DNA of 27,788 nt from Tieghemiomyces parasiticus (taxonomy: Eukaryota; Kickxellomycota; Dimargaritomycetes; Dimargaritales; Dimargaritaceae): assembly GCA_027575765.1 (NCBI GenBank), contig JANBPT010000630.1:1-27788 (forward strand). The letters run 5' to 3'. The position numbers and the translations under genes were made by a program. Every line of letters starts with the position of its first letter. The stretch's first letter is position 1. The notes beneath the pieces are model-generated. The model made no database searches. It worked only from the letters and a program-made list of their open reading frames with translations, and had not been told where the DNA came from. Below, in pieces: positions 1 through 8,073 of this stretch.

Positions 1-1320
1 TCCCATTTTGTACTGGCTTTTGTAGTTTTCTATTTTGTACTATACGTTCCTCCGGGGCCCATCCAAATCCCACTTGGCGTTTGGGTGTCGCGTCCTTACT
101 CTGTGGCCGGCGAAATTCGAAATAAATTGGCTTATTAATTATTCTAACCTTTTTATAGGACGCACTCTGAGTTGTGATTTAAAATTACTTATTTCCTGAC
201 CGACAATTTTATTGGCTAAAGTCGGTACATAGTAAGCAAAGTCTGGCTCGCTGGTCGGTTGGATATAGCAGAAAGAGAACATTGATCAAAAGAGGAAATC
301 ATGAAAAGAAGACTCGCGCATGGCAAGTGGGAGTTGAGATGCCGGGCAAGAGGTGGGGGTGGAAGACCCCAACCGGAAAAAAAAAAGCGACGATAAGGGA
401 GAGTCATGTGGTCTGAAAGGCCAACCAGCCCTATATTGAAGGATGGTCGTTGGGACAATAAAGACGGAGTCTCCTCAATGGGGGCCTCCGCTCCATTATA
501 TTACCTTGGGTGACTACACGAGGCGGTAACGTTTGGATTGATACATACCAGCTACTTTAGATGATTCATGCTGGTAACCACCATGTCCGCTGATCCGCTT
601 GGACGATACTGATCGCTTACTTCAGTTTGTCTGCGCTTGGATCGGAGGCGGCCGAGTAAAGCCAAGGGCCTTACAGAGACTGAGTTGAGTGCGTAGGGCA
701 ATTCAGGGCTATATTAGGGCCAGGCCCTTTCGTGGAGGGACAGCGAAGGAGGGCGTGCTTACAAAAGATAAAGGACGAGAGACGGCGAAGTGAGGACGGC
801 CCGGCGGAGGGTTGCCTGACCCAATTAGGTCGAGCGGTCTTGGTGGATTGTGGTCCATCCGGCAGTACCTTGGTGGCGGTGATCAGGCCTGAGCTTTAGC
901 AAATGACGTTTCAATTGACCCACTAGGGGACACTCCGCGTTCTTCCCCCCCCCTCCGGCATACTCTGCCCTGTCGTGATGGCCATGTGGAACACGCAATC
1001 AGGGTAGATCTGGGGTTCGCAAGTCGATTACGAGGGGGCTGATCGTGCCGCGTGGTCAGAAGCTACTAATGATGAGGCTCGCTACTACCTACCTCGAAAC
1101 ACGAGAGATTTATGGCAGGCGTGTTGGACTGCAAATGAGACCCTGGTAACACACCCGTCTCGGGTATAAATTGAGCGTGGCCAGCAGTGGGTCTGAGTCG
1201 CTCTATACGTATAGTACTATTTGTCTTCCATATTTTAGCTCGATTACTCTGCAGAGGATTTAATATCAACTAACAATCCTTAATAGCCGCCTCGCCCAAC
1301 GAGTCCTGGTCTCCTCCATA
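1..1320. other. Gene-poor leading stretch
   Basis: I find no convincing gene here. The open frames are short (up to 80 codons), have mixed composition and show no recognisable motif. There is a C-rich run near 945-957. The last 60 bases probably form the 5' leader of the receptor gene that starts at 1321. An upstream gene with small exons cannot be excluded. Confidence 0.5.
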
Positions 1321-2454
1321 ATGAACTATTACGCTTTCTACCTCGCCACCTACGTCCTGACGTCGATTTCCATGTTGTGTAGCGTGCTAGCCATGTGCGT
1401 TGTGCTCTGGACCTGGCGCCGCCGACCCACTTCTAAAAGCTCACCTTCGTTCTGCTTAACCCTGTGGATCGGTTTAGCTGACCTGCTCCTGCAAGTTGTC
1501 AATATCCTCACCAACCCTATCACCTTCCGGGCCGACCTTATCACGGCCAATGGCTACGCCCGCTTCATCAACGCTTTCAACAACTTTAGTACCATGTGGT
1601 TCATTGCACTCAACGCCATGATCGCGCTCGATCTGCACCTGATGATTTTCCATGGGTTAGCCCGCCAGGCCTGGATTCGCCGGTGGTACACCACGACCGC
1701 TACTGTCCTCGCCTTATTTTTTGCCGCGTGGTACTTAGTCCTACCGGACGTGCGGTTCCTGCTCGATGGGACGGTGACTGCAGGGGTTCCGGGGAGTCCC
1801 ACTCAGTACTTCATTCTGCTGTGGATGGGGATTTGGTTCCCGCTCGTTATCGGCTACGTGGTCGCGGTGGTCGCCACCGTCGTATCCACCATCGTGCGAT
1901 CACGCATCCACTTGGGGCGTTTCTCTCTGAACCGCGAGTTTCGGGACCAGACCCAGCCGCTAACCAAAAAAGCACAGTTCATAATCGGCTATCCGATCGT
2001 CCTACTCGTGATCTACATTCCCTATACTATCCTGCTACTCCTACAGAGCATAGCGAGTGCCTCCGTAGTTAAGCTGCTCACGGGCTACTGCAACATACTC
2101 CTCGCATCCCAGGGTATCCTCAGCCTCGGCGTGCTTCTCTTCCACCCCGTCATGCTGGCTACATACCGGGAGCGATCACGAACCGAGCCGATGGCCATGT
2201 GGAAGAGCCTTATGACCCGGGTCATCGATACCAGGGCGAGCCCAGACTCACATGGGAACCTGCCTGTTCCCGCCAAGGCCTGTCTACGAGCGTCCACCTT
2301 CTACCAATACCAGGCTGACTGTGATCTCGAAGCTCTCCTGGGTAAGCGAGACGCCGACGGGGTCCATATTTGCGAGTTGGGCACCTTTTGCTCACTCAGC
2401 TCCTCCACAGAAAGTAGTGCCACGACAGTTGTGGACGATTCGGCGTGTCTCTAA
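1321..2454 (+). CDS. Seven-transmembrane receptor, fungal GPCR-like
   Basis: One uninterrupted 377-codon frame. Seven hydrophobic segments lie at about residues 6-30, 43-64, 87-110, 122-143, 163-192, 219-243 and 253-279, followed by a cytoplasmic tail of about 98 residues rich in Ser/Thr near the end. Basic residues follow TM1 (WRRR) and TM7 (YRERSR), as expected for cytoplasmic sides. This topology matches the fungal Git3/Gpr1 and Dictyostelium cAMP-receptor-like GPCR group, which sense nutrients or extracellular ligands through heterotrimeric G proteins at the plasma membrane. The end of TM3 reads DLHLMIFHGLAR, not a canonical DRY motif, so the exact subfamily is open. The TM5-TM6 loop (about 193-218) is short and basic. 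The ATG at 1321 puts TM1 close to the N-terminus with no signal peptide. An AATAAA lies 87 nt after the stop. The 7TM assignment is secure; ligand and subfamily are not. Confidence 0.85.
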   Translation: MNYYAFYLATYVLTSISMLCSVLAMCVVLWTWRRRPTSKSSPSFCLTLWIGLADLLLQVVNILTNPITFRADLITANGYARFINAFNNFSTMWFIALNAMIALDLHLMIFHGLARQAWIRRWYTTTATVLALFFAAWYLVLPDVRFLLDGTVTAGVPGSPTQYFILLWMGIWFPLVIGYVVAVVATVVSTIVRSRIHLGRFSLNREFRDQTQPLTKKAQFIIGYPIVLLVIYIPYTILLLLQSIASASVVKLLTGYCNILLASQGILSLGVLLFHPVMLATYRERSRTEPMAMWKSLMTRVIDTRASPDSHGNLPVPAKACLRASTFYQYQADCDLEALLGKRDADGVHICELGTFCSLSSSTESSATTVVDDSACL

Positions 2455-2540
2455 TTTTAACCTTGCATTGGGACTGACGACTCTCCCCCGGGAGGTTGAC
2501 ATCATTGTCGGTGTCCATAATTACTTTCTCGGTTTACTGT

Positions 2541-2546
2541 AATAAA
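2541..2546 (+). terminator. Polyadenylation signal of the 7TM receptor gene
   Basis: AATAAA lies 87 nt beyond the receptor stop codon, in an AT-rich stretch between two convergent genes. Confidence 0.5.
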
Positions 2547-2650
2547 CATCATTCATTTGGTCAGGTCGGGGTGAATACTGTGGTAGATTTTTGGAATGAG
2601 GATCGCCCATTGACAGGCCGCGGAGGTTATTGATACATGAGGTTGCAACG

Positions 2651-3158
2651 CTACCACTTTCGACCCAGCTAACCGCAAATGACATGATGGTAATTGTATA
2701 GTAATGCAAAATAACATCCCAGTAGATTAGTACTATGGCATTTTTAACCCGACAGCTCTGCACAAAGCGGTAAAGATGAAGCCTCGTCATGACTTACCTG
2801 CTTCTGTACGCAGGCCTTGAAGGCGGCAAATTCAGTAGAGCAGGCATCCTGCCGGACCTCACCGAGGTGCTTGACTACACATTGTCCGTAAGCCTTGGAC
2901 TATATCAAAAGGGCGTAAGGCAATGGTAATGAGGATAAAGGCCGGTAGAAGAAGGAGGTAATCAGCATTCGACTGCGGTATTTGTGGGCCAAACGCCACA
3001 ATATGGACAAGTTAGGGTTGGTAAGAAGCTGTCCGCAATGGCAAGCGGTTAGAGTTTCCCCTGCCTGGTGAACCTACCTGGAGGGCGCATTGGCCCATGG
3101 CCTTCTCGAGCCGCGGAAGGAGCCGACGCGATCCGCTAGCGACTGCAGGCTGGGGCAT
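2651..3158 (-). CDS. Twin-CX9C mitochondrial protein, NDUFAF8-like
   Basis: Three exons by my splice reading: 3158-3078, 2899-2798 and 2668-2651, all joined in phase 0, giving 66 aa. The introns (178 and 129 nt) start GTAGGT and GTAAGT and end ATAG and TTAG. The joined protein has two helical CX9C pairs: C24-x9-C34, spanning the first junction (CALQ|SKAYGQC), and C47-x9-C57 (CSTEFAAFKAC). A basic, hydrophobic stretch (RRLLPRLEKAMGQC) precedes the first pair. Small twin-CX9C proteins are imported by the Mia40/Erv1 relay and oxidised in the mitochondrial intermembrane space. The AYGxC and EFxxFKxC spacing resembles NDUFAF8, a complex I assembly factor that works with NDUFAF5. The last exon is only six codons (LGRKW plus stop) and is the least certain part. 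An alternative acceptor about 40 nt into the second intron would give a slightly different tail. The gene is divergent from the mitochondrial GluRS gene. The CX9C class is firm; the NDUFAF8 identity is probable. Confidence 0.72.
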
Positions 3159-3566
3159 GCCGGCTGGTGAGAAGGGTGATACGGCTAGGTGGGCAAAGAT
3201 ACTAGAGTGGAGAAGAAGGAAGTGGCAAACGTGTGAAACCTGATAGCAACATGGAGGTGGGCAATGAGGAGAAGCGATGTGGTTCAAAGGGGGAAATATG
3301 GGAGAGGGTGGCGTCGCGGTAGGTGCTGGGCCGGTGGCATACTGCTGAGGGTTCTAGCACCATGGTTGTCGTCGTTGGTAGGGGTCCCTTGACGCGGGAC
3401 CTTCTGCAGCGGTGGGATGCGTCGCACGACCATATGGGGTACGCCCCCTCCCCCAAGGGCAGATCCCTCTCGGAAATCCCAATGGGCGTAGGTCCTGCTT
3501 CTCCCGCTCCCGCCTTGCTAAACCGATTGTTTCTCATTTCGCTTGACAGATCGACTCCAGTTTGCC
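3159..3566. promoter_or_regulatory. Shared divergent promoter region
   Basis: These 408 bp separate the start codons of the CX9C gene (-) and the GluRS gene (+) and must hold both promoters. A good acceptor-like sequence (CTCATTTCGCTTGACAG) ends at 3550, just before the GluRS ATG, so a 5'-UTR intron is possible. I see no clear TATA box. Confidence 0.45.
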
Positions 3567-5770
3567 ATGACCTTGCTGCCGACTCGGGCGGCGCTGTGGC
3601 GCACGCCAGCCTCTCGGTTCCTCAGGGCTACCGCCGGCTTGACGCCAGCCGCTGCCTATTCTACTCGGGTCCGTTTCGCACCGAGCCCGACCGGCAATCT
3701 CCATCTGGGAGGCCTGCGTACGGCCCTGTTTAACTACCTCTTCGCCCGGCACACTGGCGGCCGATTTGTCCTACGTATCGAGGACACTGACCAGAAGCGG
3801 TTGGTGCCAGGAGCCGTGAACCGACTTGTGGCTGCGCTGCGATGGGCCGGAGTCACCTATGACGAGGGTCCCGACGTGGGTGGGGACCACGGGCCGTACG
3901 TACAGTCAGCCCGGAGCGAACTGTATCAGCGCTACGCCCGTGAACTCATCGAACGTAACCGGGCCTACCGCTGCTTTTGTACCCCTGAGCGCTTGGCACA
4001 GTACCGTACGGTCGCAGCCCGATCGGGCAAGCCCCCAGTCTACGATAAGCGGTGCACCCACCTGAGCCAGCGAGCCGTCGAGGCCAACCTGGCTCAGGGC
4101 CTCCCGTACACCGTCCGACTCCGGTTTCCGGACGATTTGGCCACCGTCCCGGATGAAGTGTACGGCAGCGTCCGAGTCAATCCGCACGTATCGGACGACG
4201 CTGTACTCCTCAAGAGTGACGGTTTGCCCACATACCACTTGGCCAACGTGGTCGACGATCACCTCATGGGCATTACCCACGTACTACGCGGCGAGGAATG
4301 GCTCTCATCAACCGCTAAGCACGTTGCTCTCTACCGTGCCCTGGGCTGGCCGCTACCAACGTTTGTTCACCTACCCTTGCTCCTTAACGCCGACGGATCC
4401 AAGCTGTCTAAGCGCACGGGGGATACCGATGTGGCTCAGCTCAGCCAGGCAGGCTACCTTCCCGAGGCGGTAGTAAACTACGTGGCCCAACTAGGCTGGG
4501 CGCCCGCCGAACCCCAGGATCTCTTTACCTTGGACGAGCTGGTGGCACAGTTTACATTAGCTGGCATCAACACTTCAAACCCCACGGTCGATTATACCCG
4601 ACTGGATTGGCTGAACCGGCAGCACTTCCGAAGCCTCTGGGCTAGTAATCCAGCGCGCCGGGTGGAGTATCTGAGGGCGTTCCAGCAGCAGGTGACCAAG
4701 GACTTTCCGGACCGGTAAGTAGACGGAAATCAGATGCGTATCCTGGCCCGAGATACAAGGGTCAGGATGACAATTCAATGGTCTGGGGCCGCTACTACCG
4801 TGGCGTTCATGACTAACCCGCACTGTCTGCCTCATGAGCCACCAACCTCTTTCGATCCAGGACATTTCCCGCGGACTACATTGCGCGAGCCATTGATCTA
4901 TGCAAAGTAAGCAGAGGCTCGGCTGTCAGAGTTAAACAGCCTTGTATACGTCTCCACATTTATTCCCGCCGTTTACTGACCCGATCCCAACACTTAATTA
5001 CATGCCCCTTGCATTGGCCACCACCCGTAGGACCGGATCACAAAAACCACAGATTTCGGCGAGGCGACCCGGGTCTGCTTTGCTGAACCCCAGTACGACC
5101 CAGCTGTATCGGCTTCCATCGCTCCACCGGATATCCAAGGTACGGGGGTCTCCTGCAAATGCTTAACCTGCGCAGTTACGATACCACCATTGCGACGCGT
5201 ATAGCGTTCGCTGGCTCAAAATAGAATTGGGCATGGATAACTGAGCATCCGCACTTGAAAATGTAACCGCCACTCCTCACTGACACCCTTACTGTCGACA
5301 GACCGCGTGGTCGACGAGGCCATTCGCCTGCTGAGTAATCTACCGGACGATTTGGCCGCTGAACGGCCTATTGCGCTGCGCGAGCACCTACCTACAATGG
5401 CCAAGCACGCTGGAATCAAGAAACCCCAGGCCATGAAGATTATGAGGTTCGCTCTCACGGGTCTCAAGGTAAGTCAAGGCGATGCAGCGCGATCCAACTG
5501 CTGTCCAGTACGACCGTCTTGTTTTCCTTTGAAGGATATCCACAGATCAGGAGGCGGGGGGACAGGGAAAATGGCGTGACCAACCTACCATGTATTCAAA
5601 AACTTACATTTACCTCTATAACCCTTCGACCCGGTCCTTTTTGACGGCATCCTCAACAGACTGGGCCAGGGGTGCTCGATCTGGCCGACCTGTATGGGTC
5701 TCAGGAGTGCCTTCGGCGATTAGAACTGTACAAAGCGAACGCCCTACGCTCACCCTCCGTCTCTACCTAG
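3567..5770 (+). CDS. MSE1: Mitochondrial glutamyl-tRNA synthetase
   Basis: Five exons: 3567-4714, 4861-4906, 5031-5139, 5302-5468 and 5660-5770. They give 526 aa, and every junction keeps the frame. Introns begin GTAAGT, GTAAGC, GTACGG and GTAAGT and are 124-191 nt; a CTAAC branch-like site lies in the first. The protein charges tRNA-Glu in the mitochondrial matrix. Residues 1-33 are Arg/Ala/Ser-rich without acidic residues, like a matrix presequence. The class I signature 1 is FAPSPTGNLHLGG (HLGG at 46-49, the HIGH equivalent) and the KMSKS equivalent is KLSKR at 279-283. IEDTD and LRGEEW motifs are also present. Exons 2-5 encode the helical anticodon-binding region, ending with LTG followed by the short exon 5. 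Length matches bacterial-type GluRS/EARS2. An in-frame TTG at 3543 is not needed, because the ATG at 3567 starts the presequence. The enzyme could be non-discriminating and also feed a GatCAB route; this cannot be told here. Confidence 0.95.
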
Positions 5771-5818
5771 TCAAGCCTAGAGCCATGCGGACCCCAAAGT
5801 TAGGTCGCCGGAGACCAC

Positions 5819-5824
5819 AATAAA
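5819..5824 (+). terminator. Polyadenylation signal of the GluRS gene
   Basis: AATAAA lies 49 nt after the GluRS stop codon. Confidence 0.55.
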
Positions 5825-6542
5825 CTGTTTAAACTCCCTGCCTACACCCCCTCCCCTCAACCAGGGGAAAGGAGCCCTTCTGATGTCGATGCAGCGTAGT
5901 CTCAAGCGGAAAACGTGTATCCGCTGGCTCTGGTTTGAAACCATGCCCTCCCTAGCCGGAGCCCACTGCGAACCCGGTCCCCCTAAACATCGCGCTGCCA
6001 GGCCTACAGTGGCCGATTGTAGCCACACATGCGGGAAGGTGCAACAGCCAAACGTGCCAGCCACTCCACGCCCCGTTTAAGGCGTGGGAGGTACGGGAAG
6101 GGTAACAGCTACAGAGTAAATAGCTTGACGTCTGGGCGATAAAGCATGCGTAACGTCCAGTGTAGGCTCCCAGTTGACGATCGGAGATTGGTACTATACC
6201 CAGAAAAAGAAAAATGTCGTCACAAGCCGTCTGTTTCCTTACCAACGACATTCAAGTACGTGCCAGACGCGACACGTTTCAGTCCCTGACCTTGCCACCT
6301 TCGCCGCGTCTATCCCTGGTCTTCTTTGCCTCCACCACTCTCAAATTCCACCGTACGCTTAATCAGGGTTGTCCTATCACTTTTCTATTTTGCACGGCTT
6401 TTAAATCCCTCCTCGAACCAGCTCATTCCGCTGTTCTAACCCTCCCCCTTCAGCTCATCACAGCTATCGCTGCCAACCTATTTACACACCTACTACAGGT
6501 GACTTTCAGCTACGCCTCGCCCTCTTTCTCTCTCGCGCGGCC
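5825..6542 (+). promoter_or_regulatory. Upstream region of the DUF1295 gene, with candidate leader exon
   Basis: No independent gene is recognised. The last 250 bp are pyrimidine-rich, typical of a promoter/5' UTR. A candidate alternative first exon lies at 6214-6255 (14 codons beginning MSSQAVCF), ending at a GTACGT donor. It could splice in phase 0 to an acceptor (TTTCAG) ending at 6509, and the 33 nt at 6510-6542 are open and in frame with the downstream ATG at 6543. This would add 25 residues to the DUF1295 protein. The intron would be 254 nt, longer than others here, so I keep it as an alternative. Confidence 0.35.
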
Positions 6543-7541
6543 ATGCAGTCCACTTGGACCGACCTCTGGACGACCGACGGGGCCGTAGACCCGTTCCGCA
6601 CGCTGGTTGTTAGCTGCGCGGTCAGCTCTCTGGCGCTCTGCTGGGTGCCCTCGGTCATGCTCCGCAACTATTCGCTCGTAGACCGCTTGTGGCCCCTTCT
6701 CCCAGCCTACTATGCCGGTGTCGTAGCCCTTTTCACCCTCGGAGGCCCCCCGCTATCCCCGCGGCCCCTTCTCCTATTCGGACTTGTCTCCCTCTGGGCG
6801 GCCCGCCTCACCTACAATTACTACCGTAAGGGTGGGTATGCGTGGGACGCGGAGGACTACCGGTGGGTCTACGTACAGCGCTTCTTTGACGTAGTCCCCT
6901 CACGGTTCCTGCGTACCCTCCTCTGGCAGGCCTTTAACCTGAGTTTCATCTCCATCATTCAGAACGTCCTCCTCCTGGCCATCGCCGCCCCGGCATATGC
7001 CACATGGCGGCTCGAACATGATGCCGCCCTATTGATAAAGGATGGTCCGGTTGATACCGCACAACTGAATCGGTGGGACGCCCTTGCTACCGGTCTATGG
7101 TTATTACTCTTAACGACTGAAACCATTGCTGACCAGCAGCAATGGCGGTTTCACCAGGCCAAGGCGCGCTGCGAGGTTACTAAGGTGCTGCCCAACGAGT
7201 ACCCGCTCGCCGAAGACATTCAGGACGGGTTCCTCAGTCACGGTCTGTTCGGGCTCTCGAGGCACCCCAATTTCGCCTGCGAGCAGTCACTGTGGTGGAT
7301 CCTGCCCCTGTTCGCCTATGCCGCCGCCGAAGCCACCGGCCAGACGCTGCCCTTCCCAAACTGGTACCTCGCGGTGCCACCATTCTGCCTAACCATGCTC
7401 TTCCAGGGCTCCACCTGGCTGACCGAACGTATTACGGCTGCCAAATATCCGGCCTATGCCGTGTACCAGCGACGCGTGGCCCGCTTCGTACCCTGGTGGG
7501 CTCCGGCGTCCCGCACCGGCTCTAAAGCCAAGCACTCGTAA
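6543..7541 (+). CDS. DUF1295 / steroid 5-alpha-reductase-like membrane protein
   Basis: A single 332-codon frame with several membrane segments (about 21-40, 48-67, 76-92, 125-152, 180-192, 249-264 and 276-290). Conserved blocks of the DUF1295 family are visible: YSLVDRLWPLLP near 43-54, RLTYNYYRKGGY near 88-99, an ADQQQWRFH block at 196-204 and GLSRHPNFACEQSLWW at 237-252, followed by the C-terminal KYPAY and YQRRVARFVPW elements. The family is related to the steroid 5-alpha-reductase / isoprenylcysteine methyltransferase fold, in which C-terminal His/Arg/Glu-containing loops bind NADPH or cofactor at ER-type membranes. The actual substrate of fungal members is not known, so I do not assign a reaction. 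The start codon at 6543 is the first Met before the conserved region; an upstream exon is possible (see 6214-6255). The stop overlaps a weak donor (TCGTAAGC), so a small 3' exon is conceivable but not required. Confidence 0.88.
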   Translation: MQSTWTDLWTTDGAVDPFRTLVVSCAVSSLALCWVPSVMLRNYSLVDRLWPLLPAYYAGVVALFTLGGPPLSPRPLLLFGLVSLWAARLTYNYYRKGGYAWDAEDYRWVYVQRFFDVVPSRFLRTLLWQAFNLSFISIIQNVLLLAIAAPAYATWRLEHDAALLIKDGPVDTAQLNRWDALATGLWLLLLTTETIADQQQWRFHQAKARCEVTKVLPNEYPLAEDIQDGFLSHGLFGLSRHPNFACEQSLWWILPLFAYAAAEATGQTLPFPNWYLAVPPFCLTMLFQGSTWLTERITAAKYPAYAVYQRRVARFVPWWAPASRTGSKAKHS

Positions 7542-8073
7542 GCGAGTAAATGAAACATGTCGACTTTGAACCCCTGTTCCACCAAACATGTATGAACTTT
7601 TTTACTTGCGTTTAAAGGTAATTCCAACATCCTTTTTTTCGCTAGTGAAAAGCCAAATACATTAACGACCTTCTGGCTCTGAGGTGACCATACTGTAACC
7701 GAGGCGTCCCTTCAGGAAGCCTCCCAGTCAAAGAAAGCCGCCTACCTTCCGAACCTGTCTTCCTGATGGAATGTGCCAACTTCCATCATCGATTATCCTT
7801 ATCCTTTGAGAACCAGGAGGGCGGCGACCTTCAGACTGTGAAGGAGAGCTCGACCGGACTTGGATCCTAACCCTCACGGAAAAAGTCCCCAACCCAAGCG
7901 CCTTCAGTTACACCAAACAGCTTCGCGTCATCTCTTGAAACCACATTTATTTAAACACGGCGAATTGGCCATAGACGATGGATTTTTCAAGTGTGTAATA
8001 AATGTTGTTTCTTTATTTCTGGCCTGCTCGCCTACGACCCGCCCTCGGGCTACACCCCCGTCACAATACATGA
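7542..8073. other. Convergent 3' region between the DUF1295 and RING genes
   Basis: The 3' ends of two convergent genes meet here. The segment near 7930-8030 is AT-rich with several AATAAA strings on both strands. A more GC-balanced patch at 7730-7870 is open on both strands for 20-45 codons and has splice-like borders, but I recognise no protein in it. Confidence 0.45.
8012..8017 (-). terminator. Polyadenylation signal of the PA-TM-RING gene
   Basis: AATAAA on the minus strand, 57 nt after the preferred stop codon of the RING gene. Further AATAAA strings follow near 7943. Confidence 0.45.

Noticed and set aside
1596..2072. 158-codon plus-strand frame inside the 7TM gene
   Set aside because: Shadow frame; its Arg/His-rich product has no motif, while the overlapping frame gives a full 7TM protein.
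3202..3733. Overlapping frames on both strands just before the GluRS start
   Set aside because: They run through the shared promoter and into the GluRS presequence in other frames; no motif seen.
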